Source: Flavobacteriales bacterium (GTDB lineage Bacteria > Bacteroidota > Bacteroidia > Flavobacteriales_D > Crocinitomicaceae). Taken from it: a stretch of DNA of 64,000 bases. Of this stretch, positions 1-9,375 are shown in pieces (the stretch's first letter is position 1; the number at the start of each line of letters is the position of its first letter). The translations under genes were made by a program, and so were the position numbers. The stretch covers positions 1-64,000 of the forward strand of contig CANFRV010000007.1 in the NCBI GenBank assembly GCA_947449575.1, written 5' to 3'. The notes under the pieces were generated by a model, which was not told where the DNA came from, made no database searches, and was given only the letters and a program-made list of their open reading frames with translations.

Positions 1-90
1 CAATCTTTCAAAGAACTATATAGAAACTAAATCTAAATACTATTTAAATAAAATCTGCTAATAAAACCATAGCGCGTTTGCTATGGGGGT
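1..90 (-). other. probable rRNA operon leader with hairpin and boxA-like site
   Basis: Read leftward, the leader begins with a perfect 7-bp hairpin, CCATAGC (67-73) pairing with GCTATGG (80-86), right at the predicted transcript start. It ends with GTTCTTTGAAAGATT at 2-16, which resembles the boxA antitermination site that precedes 16S genes in Bacteroidota. No coding sequence fits here. That a 16S gene follows just left of position 1 is inference. Positions 217-381, behind the promoters, are very AT-rich and hold nothing else I can identify. Confidence 0.5.
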
Positions 91-91
91 G

Positions 92-121
92 CAAAACTAA
101 TGATAATTTTTATTATAACAA
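92..121 (-). promoter_or_regulatory. rRNA-type promoter P1 (leftward)
   Basis: On the minus strand TAGTTTTG (92-99) follows TTG (119-121) with a 19-base spacer, a full match to the Bacteroidota promoter consensus. The predicted RNA starts near position 88 with a C-rich stretch. The downstream hairpin and boxA-like site suggest that it drives a 16S-23S-5S operon whose genes are outside the window. Confidence 0.6.
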
Positions 122-185
122 GCTAATTACTATAATAAAATCAATTTAAATCAAAAATCTTAAATATACGCTCGATTGCGGAGGA

Positions 186-215
186 CAAAGATACACACTC
201 TTTTCATATAAACAA
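186..215 (-). promoter_or_regulatory. rRNA-type promoter P2 (leftward)
   Basis: On the minus strand a TATCTTTG -7 element (186-193) lies exactly 19 bases downstream of a TTG -33 element (213-215). This matches the Bacteroidota housekeeping promoter pattern TTG-N19-TAnnTTTG. The bases after the -7 element are GC-rich (TCCTCCGC). It points out of the left end of the window, in tandem with a second promoter at 92-121. Confidence 0.6.
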
Positions 216-381
216 CAACCTTTTCAAAAATACTTTGTTGAAAACATTTATTTATACAGTAAATAGCTGATAATCTGATGTTTTTTTGTTAATTATTTTT
301 TTAAAAAAAGTCAAAAAAATAGTCGTAAATGCGAAATTACTGTCAAAAATATTTTGTAATTAAATTTCATTAGCGGTTGAC

Positions 382-2109
382 TTAATCTCTTTCACTAAAT
401 TCGGTTGAAATTTTTTCCATTAATATTTTGGTCTTTTCAAGCAAATTATCCTGCGCCAAACTATCAGAAGATAAGCCGTAACGAGCTTCTTCACATACTT
501 TTGTAACCTGAATTAATTCCTCCATCGTAGCCATTGAAACATTCTTGGATTTGAATTGATCTATTATTTCATTTTTAGTTAACCTGATCGAATTAGTCGT
601 CTTTAACTCTGCAGAACATAACAAAAATAAGGATTGCTGTATCGAAGAATAAAAATCATCTCTTCTTCCCTCTTGCATGAATTTTTCGGCTTGGAGAATT
701 TCAGACCAAGCTTGATCCGTACTAATTTGAGGTTGTAATCGCGTAACTTTAGAGGTTATCATTTCTTTCTTTTTTCTCTTTCCGAATAAAAATAGAAATG
801 CTACCAACAAAGGAGAAATGATTGAAACTAACAATAATGGAGAAGACATCAGGGAACTTGTCTCTCTTGTTTTTGAATATTCTTTGCCCTTTGCTAAAGG
901 TGCAGGTCCACCCGATTTATTGGCAGAAATAGGTATGTTTTTTGCGACAAAATTTGGATTTTCTTCTACTTTTATTAGTTTCTCATCATCCGTTAATGTA
1001 GTATATTTTTCTTTTGAAACATCAAAATAAGAAAAGGAAAAACTAGGGATTTTTACTTCTCCACTTTTCGCTAATTGTATATTGTAGGTATACATAATAG
1101 AACCCTGAGAACCTTGAATTCCGAAGCTAAAATCTTCATCAATAATTGGGTCTCCGTAGACAAGCATTCCATCTGGTAAATTTAATTTAGGAACTGGGGT
1201 GTCGTGAATATTGCCTTCCCCTGTTATTTCAATCTTCATCTCCATTATATCCCCCTGTTTAAAGGTGGTTTTATCGATGGATCTTGTGAATGAAAAACTA
1301 CCTACTCCGCCTGTAAAATCACTCGGTGCATTTGCTGGTAATGGGACAACATTGATATACAAGCCACTTGAAGTAAGCGCATAACCATCAAAGCCTGACT
1401 TTAAATTCATTTTAAAAGGTTTCACAAGTACCCTCCCTGTAACACTTGGGAAAAGAACTTGCTTATCATATTCAAAATAAAACATTGCATTTCCTTTCAC
1501 ATTCTTTTGCTCGATCATAATTTGTTGACTGGCTCCAATTTCATGTTTCTCAATTGCACCTTCCAATTCATACGATTGATAGTCTTCCAAATGTGTTGGA
1601 TTAAAATGAGTATACACTTTTGAACTTAAAATAAGCGGCTCACCCTCGAAGATTTTATCTTTCGATTTTTCAATCACACCAAAAGCAGGCTTCTTTATTT
1701 GTTTCATTGAAATATCCTCAGCAACAACCAGTTTCTCTTTCTCAATTTTAATACTTCCTTTATTGGAATGATAGACATTTCCTCTTTTAACATTCACATA
1801 GGCAGGGCCAAAAGAATACGTCCCTTCCTTTGAAATATACCCCGTAACAGAATGATAGTAGTATGTTTCTGACTTTCCTGTCACACCATCCATCTCTTGC
1901 TCCATACCATTCATGACATTATACCCTTGCACAAAAGCTGGCGGAAAAGTAATATCTATTTGACCACGTACGTTTGTTTTTACGGTCACTGAAATTTCTT
2001 CCCCCACTAATGCGCTCTTTGGATTTAAAATAAGTTGCACCATAGGCTTTTGAGCAGAACAGAATCCTGCTATAATTACACATGAAATGGTATTGATATA
2101 CTTCCACAT
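382..2109 (-). CDS. batD: BatD family aerotolerance protein
   Basis: Last gene of the Bat operon (575 residues from the chosen start). It has a signal peptide ending near FCSAQ and then a long extracytoplasmic beta-rich BatD/DUF protein region beginning VQLILNPKSALVGEEISV. A single membrane span lies near residue 440 (LLLVSIISPLLVAFLFLFG), followed by a basic stop and a cytoplasmic helical tail. BatD proteins are thought to act with the VWA proteins BatA and BatB at the inner membrane. The biochemical role is not established, and the link to oxygen tolerance comes from Bacteroides fragilis. A start at 2145 would overlap the upstream gene by 35 bases and bury the signal peptide. The ATG at 2109 leaves a 1-base gap and gives a clean signal sequence. 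Confidence 0.85.
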   Translation of the reverse strand: MWKYINTISCVIIAGFCSAQKPMVQLILNPKSALVGEEISVTVKTNVRGQIDITFPPAFVQGYNVMNGMEQEMDGVTGKSETYYYHSVTGYISKEGTYSFGPAYVNVKRGNVYHSNKGSIKIEKEKLVVAEDISMKQIKKPAFGVIEKSKDKIFEGEPLILSSKVYTHFNPTHLEDYQSYELEGAIEKHEIGASQQIMIEQKNVKGNAMFYFEYDKQVLFPSVTGRVLVKPFKMNLKSGFDGYALTSSGLYINVVPLPANAPSDFTGGVGSFSFTRSIDKTTFKQGDIMEMKIEITGEGNIHDTPVPKLNLPDGMLVYGDPIIDEDFSFGIQGSQGSIMYTYNIQLAKSGEVKIPSFSFSYFDVSKEKYTTLTDDEKLIKVEENPNFVAKNIPISANKSGGPAPLAKGKEYSKTRETSSLMSSPLLLVSIISPLLVAFLFLFGKRKKKEMITSKVTRLQPQISTDQAWSEILQAEKFMQEGRRDDFYSSIQQSLFLLCSAELKTTNSIRLTKNEIIDQFKSKNVSMATMEELIQVTKVCEEARYGLSSDSLAQDNLLEKTKILMEKISTEFSERD

Positions 2110-2110
2110 A

Positions 2111-2815
2111 TTACCAATCTTTACCTGACGTAGCTTCACCTTCATTCCCTTTTGTACTTCTAATCTTTTTTTTGGTTTCCTCTTCCTGTTTCAACAACTT
2201 ATCCAATATCTTATCCATTGTTTTTTTGGGAAGTTTCGAAGTATTTCCTTCCTCCTCTTTTTTATCATTAGGTGGAGGATTATCCTTCTTACCAGTATTA
2301 TCTTTCTTATCTTTTGGAGGTTGATTTTGATCCTTTTTCTGATCTTCTTTTGGATCTTCTTTTGGATCTTTTTTATCGTCATTTTTCTTCTGTTGGTTTT
2401 TCAATTGACGAATTGCTTCAGATAAATTATAACGTGTTTGCTCATCCTTCGAATTTTTTCTTAAAGCCTCTTTATATGAATCAATAGCTCCCTGATAATT
2501 CTTTTGCTTCATTCTAGCATTACCAATATTGTGAAATGTTTGAGCTTGATTTACATCGTTTTTATTGCTTTTGGCTGAATATATTTTTTCTGCCTGTTCG
2601 AATGCATCTGATTTGTATGCACTTTGCGCTATTTCATCTGAAAAATCAAGTTCTTTGGGAGCGTTTTTTTGAGCACTTTGATAATAACGTAAGGCCTTAG
2701 AATAGTCTCCCATTTTATACGAATTTCTGGCAACCATTAAAGAATCACGCCATTTCTGAGAAATCACATTGGAAGAAATTAAAAGTAATAAAATAAGACT
2801 AAGTATATTTTTCAT
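2111..2815 (-). CDS. TPR protein of the Bat operon (BatC/BatE type)
   Basis: A 234-residue secreted or periplasmic protein. It has a signal peptide (MKNILSLILLLLISSNVISQ) and about three tetratricopeptide repeats between residues 25 and 135, with motifs such as ALRYYQSAQKNAPKEL and AIDSYKEALRKNSKDEQTRYN. A strongly charged low-complexity stretch of Lys, Asp, Glu and Pro follows (about 140-195), then a short helical end. The TPR gene sits between batB and batD, the usual Bat order, and probably scaffolds the membrane complex. Only 1 base separates it from batB and from batD. The charged tract is encoded by short near-repeats around 2337-2385 and could vary in length between strains. Confidence 0.85.
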   Translation of the reverse strand: MKNILSLILLLLISSNVISQKWRDSLMVARNSYKMGDYSKALRYYQSAQKNAPKELDFSDEIAQSAYKSDAFEQAEKIYSAKSNKNDVNQAQTFHNIGNARMKQKNYQGAIDSYKEALRKNSKDEQTRYNLSEAIRQLKNQQKKNDDKKDPKEDPKEDQKKDQNQPPKDKKDNTGKKDNPPPNDKKEEEGNTSKLPKKTMDKILDKLLKQEEETKKKIRSTKGNEGEATSGKDW

Positions 2816-2816
2816 T

Positions 2817-3974
2817 TTAAATACGACGTTTTATAACTATAGATACAGCTTTTTTTGACCAAACAATGAATAGCAACCAAAAAATAATTGCAAAGAATAA
2901 AGGTACTTGATATCTATTCTCTAGTACATTGAACTCTAAATTATCAATTTTTGTTCGTTTCATGTGGTTAATTTGTGTTAAAAGATTAGAAAAGTCAGGA
3001 AAAGGCTCTGAACTCACCATAGAATAACCATTTGTTTTTGAAGCCAACTCCTGAATCAAAGAATCATTTACTTTTGAAATAATATTTTCACCTTGTGCTC
3101 CTACTTTATATCCTAATTCTGGCCGTTCAGGATTGTTGGGAATCAAACCTCCTAAAACGGTTCCTATACCTAATACACATACTTGGACATTTTTTTCATT
3201 TATTTCAGTTAGCACTTCCTCTGGATTTGCCTCGTGATTTTCGCCATCGGTCACTAAAATTATTCCCTTTGTGGTTTTAGCTTTTGAAAACATGTGTAGA
3301 GAAGTTTTCAATGCCTGAGAAACATTTGTACCTTGATTTGAGATCATCCCTGTTTCAATTTCATTGATAAATAATTTTGCAGCATGATAATCCGTGGTTA
3401 ATGGCAATTGAACATAAGCATTACCTGCAAAAATACAGATTCCCAATTTTTCTCCTTTTAAGCCATTCACGAGCTGAATTAAGGCTCGTTTTGAAACATC
3501 TAAGCGAGAAAGACCTTTCGCAATATCTTCCGTATTCATTGAATTGGAAATATCTAAAGCAACTACCAATTCCAAACTTTCAACCGTTCCCGCCACTTTT
3601 TTATTTCCATAAATAGGCTGCGCCATCGTTAATATTAGAAAAACGAATGCATTTCTAAAGAAAAAATACTTCAAAAATGAATGTACAGAAGAAACTGGCA
3701 TTAAAAAATATTGATATACTTTTTCGGGTGTATCTTTTACAAGTCGACTGGTACGATTTAAATTATAAAAATAGATCCCAATTATTGGAAGTAATAATAG
3801 GTTTAAACTCAAAAGAACAGGAAATTTGAACGCAAGATGGTTTGCTGAAGAATCACTATCGTGAAATCCGAAAATATTGAGCAGCAAAAGAAATGCACTC
3901 CAGAATAGTATTTCCCAAGCAATAACGCTGAAGAAAATATTTCTTTGTTTATATGTAAAAGCTAATCTATTCAT
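2817..3974 (-). CDS. batB: BatB, membrane-anchored von Willebrand A protein
   Basis: A 385-residue inner-membrane protein. Hydrophobic segments lie near residues 15-35, 50-70 and 100-120, then comes a VWA domain, and a C-terminal span lies near residues 355-375. The metal-ion-dependent adhesion site is intact: DISNS (DxSxS) near residue 141 and LVTDGEN further on. It follows batA with an 8-base overlap, so translation is probably coupled. BatA and BatB are the paired VWA proteins of the aerotolerance operon. Order and domain layout make the name safe, but the molecular target is unknown. Confidence 0.88.
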   Translation of the reverse strand: MNRLAFTYKQRNIFFSVIAWEILFWSAFLLLLNIFGFHDSDSSANHLAFKFPVLLSLNLLLLPIIGIYFYNLNRTSRLVKDTPEKVYQYFLMPVSSVHSFLKYFFFRNAFVFLILTMAQPIYGNKKVAGTVESLELVVALDISNSMNTEDIAKGLSRLDVSKRALIQLVNGLKGEKLGICIFAGNAYVQLPLTTDYHAAKLFINEIETGMISNQGTNVSQALKTSLHMFSKAKTTKGIILVTDGENHEANPEEVLTEINEKNVQVCVLGIGTVLGGLIPNNPERPELGYKVGAQGENIISKVNDSLIQELASKTNGYSMVSSEPFPDFSNLLTQINHMKRTKIDNLEFNVLENRYQVPLFFAIIFWLLFIVWSKKAVSIVIKRRI

Positions 3975-5004
3975 TGGTTTTGAATAAAATAGTTTTTAAA
4001 GACCATGTTATAATTGCCATTAAAAATGCCCAATTCAAAAATGCAGAAGGTGTTGCTGGCATTTCAGATTTGTATTTTTTATCTAACATTTTCGTTTTTT
4101 CTAATTTTTCGATTTCGCTATAAATCGTTTTTAAACCATCTTCATTTGCCGCTCTAAAATACTTTCCATTTGTTTTATTCGCAATATTGATGAGCGTATT
4201 TTCATCTATATCGACTTTCACATTTTCATATCGAATTCCAAAAGGCGTTGGAACGGGCGACAATGCTTCGCCATAGCTACAAACTCCGATCGTATATACC
4301 CTTATGTTTTTAACTTTGGCAATTTCAGCAGCCATATCTGGCGTAACTTGGCCCGAATTATTACTTCCATCCGTTAATAAAATAATAACTTTTGCAGATG
4401 TAGATAAACTATCATCTTTAAAACGTGCAACAGCCGTCCCTAATCCCGTTCCAATTGCAGTGCCGGGTTCCATGTTCTCGCCTGTGATTTCATCAATACG
4501 CTCTTTTAGAACGTCATAATCTAGTGTTGCAGGAGATGCTGTATATGCTTCACCGGCGTACAATACTAAACCAATTCGATCTCCTCTTCTGCCATCAATG
4601 AACTCTTTTGCTACCCTTTTGGAAGCTTCCATCCTATTGGGAACAAAATCTCTAGCGTACATGGACATCGAAACATCCATTGCTAAAATAATATCGATTC
4701 CGTTTTTATATTCTTCTTCACTATTTTCATCTGACGCCCAATCATAGGGTTTGGCCATTGCTACTATTAATAAAACGGCAATCACACCATAGAGAACAAT
4801 TATTATTCCTCTCAGCTGAGAAATCCAATCAGCACTTAAACCTCTTTGATCTTCCTCGCTTCTAGCAAATTTTAATTCCCCATTTTTATTTTTCTCATTT
4901 CTAATCATTAGAAATACGCAAAAAGGCACAAGAATCAATCCCCAAAGCCAAGCTGGAGATAGAAAATCATATTCCCATATACGTAAATTCCAATTAGTAA
5001 ACAT
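3967..5004 (-). CDS. batA: BatA, membrane-anchored von Willebrand A protein
   Basis: A 345-residue protein with two N-terminal membrane segments (about 15-32 and 63-85), a VWA domain and a C-terminal span. MIDAS residues are visible in ILAMDVSMSM (DxSxS) and LLTDGSNNSG, with the threonine-containing GTAIGTGLG between them. It is 40 residues shorter than BatB. It overlaps the upstream BatD-like gene by 11 bases and the downstream batB by 8, a strong sign of one co-translated unit. It is expected to act at the inner membrane with BatB and the MoxR ATPase. Confidence 0.9.
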   Translation of the reverse strand: MFTNWNLRIWEYDFLSPAWLWGLILVPFCVFLMIRNEKNKNGELKFARSEEDQRGLSADWISQLRGIIIVLYGVIAVLLIVAMAKPYDWASDENSEEEYKNGIDIILAMDVSMSMYARDFVPNRMEASKRVAKEFIDGRRGDRIGLVLYAGEAYTASPATLDYDVLKERIDEITGENMEPGTAIGTGLGTAVARFKDDSLSTSAKVIILLTDGSNNSGQVTPDMAAEIAKVKNIRVYTIGVCSYGEALSPVPTPFGIRYENVKVDIDENTLINIANKTNGKYFRAANEDGLKTIYSEIEKLEKTKMLDKKYKSEMPATPSAFLNWAFLMAIITWSLKTILFKTNE

Positions 5005-5962
5005 TTTCTACTTCTTTTGGGCTAGTTTGTTCAATAATTTCTTTTGCAATCTGAGAAAGGCGAAGCGCAATAATTTCTTCCGGGGAAGATTTTGCAAATT
5101 TCACCATATCAGACTGATCTAATATTTCGCCAATTGTTTCAATAGTATTTTTACTTAATCCTTTTTGAGTCAGCAAAAGTTTCGCTTCATATGTTGTTTT
5201 TTCGAGCAAATTAATTTCAAATCTTTTAGATAAGTAGGTCCTGAAAATAAATGAGAGTTCGACATAATGTTCTTTCAAGTTGCCGGTTGACCATAATTTC
5301 CGCTGATCTAACTGTTCAATAGCTAAAATTGTTTTTTTCATTAATGAAAGCTCAATTTTCACTGAATCCGTTTTACCTAACTTGGCCTTTTTAACTTTTT
5401 TATAAATGAAAAAACCTATAATTAGCGCTAACAAGGGATAAATCCACCACCAATTATCTGAGTGAAATTGCTTGATTGAAAAAGGAGCGTCGGGGATTTT
5501 AGCAAAAGACTCGCGAATATCATAGATGTCTTTTCCTTTTATTTCCTTCACCAATTTTACATTTACTATTGCGGAAGGGAAATCAATTTTTTTACCATTT
5601 AACAGCAATGAAGTATTAGAGATAATGAATGAACCTTCTTCCCAACCAGTAATTGTATATGTACCAAACCATTCTTTCTTTCCTGCTACTGTCAAAATAG
5701 TATCCGAAAAAGGGATGGCTATTTCAAGTTCAGATTTTTCTGTTGATTGCTTTTCCCCTGGTTTTAAATTTCTTTGAACAGGCAGTGCTTTTTGAAAAGG
5801 AGCATACACCACTTTTGAATTATCTTCCAACGTAAAGTGATACGTTAACATTATCTGTTGTCCAACTTCAATTTCATTGCTTTCAATAATTGTACTTCCC
5901 ACCTGAGAATATCCAGTTGAAATAGCTACAATCAAAAACACAGTATTTAAAAATAACCTCAT
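4994..5962 (-). CDS. BatD-like membrane protein of the Bat operon
   Basis: A 322-residue protein placed between the DUF58 and batA genes. It has an N-terminal signal peptide (ending near STGYSQ) and a beta-rich outer domain with an opening similar in style to BatD (VGSTIIESNEIEVGQQIMLT). One membrane span lies near residues 171-187 (WWWIYPLLALIIGFFIY) and a helical cytoplasmic domain follows. An uncharacterised gene of this layout is regularly found here in Bacteroidota Bat operons. It overlaps DUF58 by 4 bases (ATGA type) and batA by 11. The function is unknown. It probably belongs to the same membrane complex. Confidence 0.75.
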   Translation of the reverse strand: MRLFLNTVFLIVAISTGYSQVGSTIIESNEIEVGQQIMLTYHFTLEDNSKVVYAPFQKALPVQRNLKPGEKQSTEKSELEIAIPFSDTILTVAGKKEWFGTYTITGWEEGSFIISNTSLLLNGKKIDFPSAIVNVKLVKEIKGKDIYDIRESFAKIPDAPFSIKQFHSDNWWWIYPLLALIIGFFIYKKVKKAKLGKTDSVKIELSLMKKTILAIEQLDQRKLWSTGNLKEHYVELSFIFRTYLSKRFEINLLEKTTYEAKLLLTQKGLSKNTIETIGEILDQSDMVKFAKSSPEEIIALRLSQIAKEIIEQTSPKEVENVY

Positions 5963-6831
5963 CTACCTCTTCGCTTAAATAATGAAACTAGTGGTAAAAT
6001 AAAATTATCTGTTGTTGAAATATTGGCAAAATCAATTCCAGATTTTTTGAAATCAGTTAGAACAATTTCCTCTGATTTTCGGTAATTATCGGCATATTTC
6101 TCTCGCACCAGGGCAGAATTGCTATTCACCCACGTTTTTTCACCCGACTCAGCATTGAATAATTGAATTATCCCCATTTTAGGTAACTCATATTCCGCTT
6201 TATCATTGATGCGAATTGCCACCATATCGTGTTTTTTCTTACTTACTTTCAAACCTTCCATAAAATCATTTGAATCTATGAAATCACTAATAACAAAAGA
6301 AATACATCTTTTTTTCTGTGTATTCCTGAAAAACTTTAATCCTTCATTTAGATTTGTACCCTTGCTAAGAGGTTTAAATTCAATTAATTCTCTTAAAATA
6401 ATGAGCGCATGTTTTAAACCTTTTTCTGCTGATATGTATTTTTCTACTGAATCAGAAATAAATACCGCGCCTACTTTATCATTGTTATTAACGGCTGAAA
6501 AAGCTAGCACTGCTGCAATTTCTAGTGCCAATTCTTTTTTAGATTTCTCACCTGTGCCAAATTCTTTTGAACCTGATACATCTATAATTAGCATCACTGT
6601 TAATTCTCTTTCTTCCTCAAAAACTTTCACAAATGGACTATTAAAACGAGCGGTAACGTTCCAATCAATCGTTCTCACTTCGTCTCCCAGTTGATAATCA
6701 CGAACTTCACTAAAAGCCATTCCTTTCCCCTTGAACGCCGAATGGTATTCACCAGAAAAAACTTGCTTTGTCAATCCTTTCGTTTTGATTTCAAGTCTGC
6801 GGATTTTCTTTAAAAGTTCTCCTGTGTTCAT
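5959..6831 (-). CDS. DUF58 domain protein
   Basis: A 290-residue soluble protein. The DUF58 hallmark is clear near residues 40-65: GDEVRTIDWNVTARF, then FEEERELTVMLIIDVSGS, where a VWA-like DxSGS follows. DUF58 proteins are constant partners of MoxR ATPases and Bat VWA proteins. The role is probably as adaptor or substrate of the MoxR/VWA chaperone pair, which is inference from the family. A longer start at 6864 adds only a hydrophobic run unlike the family. The ATG at 6831 gives the usual MNTGELLKKIRRLEI opening, 43 bases after moxR. Confidence 0.88.
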   Translation of the reverse strand: MNTGELLKKIRRLEIKTKGLTKQVFSGEYHSAFKGKGMAFSEVRDYQLGDEVRTIDWNVTARFNSPFVKVFEEERELTVMLIIDVSGSKEFGTGEKSKKELALEIAAVLAFSAVNNNDKVGAVFISDSVEKYISAEKGLKHALIILRELIEFKPLSKGTNLNEGLKFFRNTQKKRCISFVISDFIDSNDFMEGLKVSKKKHDMVAIRINDKAEYELPKMGIIQLFNAESGEKTWVNSNSALVREKYADNYRKSEEIVLTDFKKSGIDFANISTTDNFILPLVSLFKRRGR

Positions 6832-6874
6832 TTTATGTATTAAAAGTAGGTTAATGAGGATCAACCTTTACCGA

Positions 6875-7906
6875 TTAAGGCACTTCAATTCTGTTTAAAA
6901 TTTTGTTGACGATATCAGAAGTGGTCATGTTTTCAGCCTCTGCTTCATACGTAAGTCCCATTCTATGTCTCATCACATCTGGAGCAACTGAGCGAATATC
7001 TTCCGGAATAACAAAAGCTCTATTTTGCAAAAATGCGAACGCTTTTGCCGCAATTGCCAAATTAATACTTGCTCTTGGTGAACAGCCAAAATCAATCATT
7101 GGTTGTAAATATCCTAAGCCATAGGATTCTGGATGACGCGTAGCAAAAACGATATCGACGATGTATTGCTCGATTTTCTCATCTAAATACACCTCTTTCA
7201 CTAATTCCCTGGCTCTTTCAATATCCGTTGCAGACATAATTTTTTTGACTTTGCTAAGTCCTTCAGGTCGAACATTTGTTCGAATAATTAGTTTCTCCTC
7301 TTCTTTTGTAGGATATCCTAAAAACACCTTCAACATAAAACGATCCACTTGCGCTTCAGGTAACGGATATGTTCCTTCTTGTTCGATTGGATTCATTGTC
7401 GCCATTACTAAGAATGGTTTTGGAAGAGAAAAAGTTTCATCACCAATCGTAATTTGCCTTTCTTGCATCGCTTCTAGCAGTGCACTTTGAACTTTCGCTG
7501 GAGCTCTATTTATCTCATCGGCCAAGACAAAATTAGAGAAAATAGGTCCTTTTCTGACCGTGAAATTTTCTGTTTTTTGACTATAAATTAATGTTCCTGT
7601 TACATCTGCAGGAAGCAAATCAGGCGTAAATTGAATTCTACTATAGGCAACATCTATTGCTTCAGAAAGCGTTTTAATTGCTAATGTTTTTGCTAAACCA
7701 GGAACACCTTCCAATAATACATGCCCATCTGCAAGTAATGCGATTAATAAGCGATCGATCATATATTGTTGACCAACAATTACATTCGAAATCTCTTGTT
7801 TTAATTGAGAGATTAGATAATTTTCTTGTTTAATTTTATCGCTTAACAAGCGCAACAATTCAGCTGGGTTGAGACTACTATTAACTGTATCTGACATAAC
7901 ATTCAT
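6875..7906 (-). CDS. moxR: MoxR family AAA+ ATPase
   Basis: First gene of the Bat operon, 343 residues. It carries a Walker A motif GVPGLAKT, a Walker B motif LADEINRAPAKVQ, sensor-type MATMNPIEQEG, and the C-terminal lid domain seen in MoxR/RavA ATPases. MoxR proteins act as chaperone-like ATPases that activate or assemble VWA-containing partners, and the partners BatA, BatB and DUF58 follow in the same operon. Translation may start at the first ATG (7906) or at the fourth codon (MSDTVNSS, 7897). I could not separate these. No strong consensus promoter is visible upstream. Confidence 0.92.
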   Translation of the reverse strand: MNVMSDTVNSSLNPAELLRLLSDKIKQENYLISQLKQEISNVIVGQQYMIDRLLIALLADGHVLLEGVPGLAKTLAIKTLSEAIDVAYSRIQFTPDLLPADVTGTLIYSQKTENFTVRKGPIFSNFVLADEINRAPAKVQSALLEAMQERQITIGDETFSLPKPFLVMATMNPIEQEGTYPLPEAQVDRFMLKVFLGYPTKEEEKLIIRTNVRPEGLSKVKKIMSATDIERARELVKEVYLDEKIEQYIVDIVFATRHPESYGLGYLQPMIDFGCSPRASINLAIAAKAFAFLQNRAFVIPEDIRSVAPDVMRHRMGLTYEAEAENMTTSDIVNKILNRIEVP

Positions 7907-8008
7907 TTAATTGAAGTTGCAAAATTGTTAAAGATTCCTCTAAAGTGCTTGTTTTTGCTGTTAAATAATGTTAACATTGACGCCTCATAATGAATAACTA
8001 CCGTTAAA

Positions 8009-8371
8009 ATGGAATTAAGAACTTGCCAAGAATGTAATCAAAAATTAGCTGGAAGAAAAGATCAAAAATTTTGCTCAGATTATTGCAGAAACACCTATAA
8101 TAATCGATTAAATGAAGATGCTACTAAATACATAAGGCGAATTAATAATATTTTAAGAAAAAACAGGAGAATATTAGATCAATTAAATCCCAGAGGGAAA
8201 AATACAGTAGATGGTATTACATTAGCTGAGGAAGGCTTTAATTTTCACTATTATACCAACGTTTATAAAACTCAAAAAGGAGCTGCCTATTATTTTTGCT
8301 ACGATCAAGGGTATTTGAAAATGGATAATGATCAGTACATGTTAGTTCAAAAACAAGATTACGTGAAATAA
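8009..8371 (+). CDS. small zinc-ribbon protein, unknown function
   Basis: A 120-residue protein with an N-terminal treble-clef or zinc-ribbon-like cysteine set: C6 and C9 (CQEC) with C22 and C26 (FCSDYC). A basic helix rich in Arg and Asn follows, then a C-terminal part ending in aromatic-rich residues. Short proteins of this plan are common but uncharacterised in Flavobacteriia. The cysteines predict zinc binding and possibly nucleic-acid contact, which is inference. It is transcribed divergently from moxR and stands alone, with no operon partner. Confidence 0.7.
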   Translation: MELRTCQECNQKLAGRKDQKFCSDYCRNTYNNRLNEDATKYIRRINNILRKNRRILDQLNPRGKNTVDGITLAEEGFNFHYYTNVYKTQKGAAYYFCYDQGYLKMDNDQYMLVQKQDYVK

Positions 8372-8517
8372 CAAATTGACGTAAAATATAGGTTCGACAG
8401 ATAAAAACGAGTCAACGTGATTAAACTAAGCAAAAAAGACGTTAAAAGAATGTTATTTTTCTTTCAATTTTAAAAATTTCATTTTAAATTTACTTTTTAA
8501 AAGTAAAAAAGTCCTTT

Positions 8518-9375
8518 ATGAAAACTAAAAAAATATTAGTGCTTTTAATTGTTGTAGTAAGCACAAGCATCTCTATTATTGGTTGTAAAAAGAAAAACAC
8601 TGCAGTAACGGATGTTGATACAAGTGCCGCGTCAGATAACAGCACCGCAGATGCTGCTTTCAATGATGTACAAAATATTTCAGACCAAGCAGCCAAAGGA
8701 GCATTGGTTTTTTATTCTACTTTGTATAATGGAACTGATTCTCATATCGATGCAACTTCAGCAAAATCAAGTTGTGCGACGATTACCCATGATTCAATTT
8801 CCACTCCACATATACTAACGATTGATTTTGGCGCGACTAATTGCTTGTGCACAGATGGTAGATATAGACGAGGAATAATTAATGTTTCTTATACCGGCCA
8901 TTACCGCGACAGTGCATCTGTGCACACGACAACTTTCACGAATTATTTTATCGATAATAACCAACTTTTGGGAACAAAAACGGTCACTAATAATGGCCAT
9001 AATTCAAGTGGGCATCTAACGTTTACGATTGTTGTTGATGGACAAGTAATAAAAGCGAGTGGAGGCGGAACGCATACGTGGCAAGCAAATCGTGTGAGAG
9101 AATGGATGGAAGGTGAAAGCACTTCTGCATGGTTGGATGATGTATATACAATAACTGGCTATTCGACAGGGACATCCGTTAGTGGCGCAACCTATACTTC
9201 TATTATCACGACCCCTTTGCATAGAGCTTTAAGTTGCAAATGGTTTAATTCTGGAGTTGTTGAAGTGACACCCGCAGGTAAACCAGCAAGAATAATTAAT
9301 TATGGTGGCGGAACATGCGATAATCAAGCAACTGTAACTATTGGTGGAACTGTTTATCCGATCACTTTGCATTGA
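8518..9375 (+). CDS. putative lipoprotein, unknown function
   Basis: A 285-residue protein with a lipoprotein signal: a hydrophobic stretch ending SISIIG and then Cys23, followed by KKKN. The body is rich in Thr, Ser, Gly and His, and has repeated short beta-like segments (for example ASGGGTHTWQANRVREWMEG). Four or more cysteines in the mature part may form disulfides. I recognise no family with confidence. It is likely anchored in the outer membrane or periplasm. It stands alone and ends 69 bases before a convergent acetyltransferase gene. Confidence 0.7.
   Translation: MKTKKILVLLIVVVSTSISIIGCKKKNTAVTDVDTSAASDNSTADAAFNDVQNISDQAAKGALVFYSTLYNGTDSHIDATSAKSSCATITHDSISTPHILTIDFGATNCLCTDGRYRRGIINVSYTGHYRDSASVHTTTFTNYFIDNNQLLGTKTVTNNGHNSSGHLTFTIVVDGQVIKASGGGTHTWQANRVREWMEGESTSAWLDDVYTITGYSTGTSVSGATYTSIITTPLHRALSCKWFNSGVVEVTPAGKPARIINYGGGTCDNQATVTIGGTVYPITLH

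Noticed and set aside
2191-2487. Alternative frames on both strands over the charged tract of the Bat-operon TPR gene
   Set aside because: They arise from the low-complexity Lys/Asp/Glu-rich coding sequence. The real gene has a signal peptide, TPR motifs and operon context.
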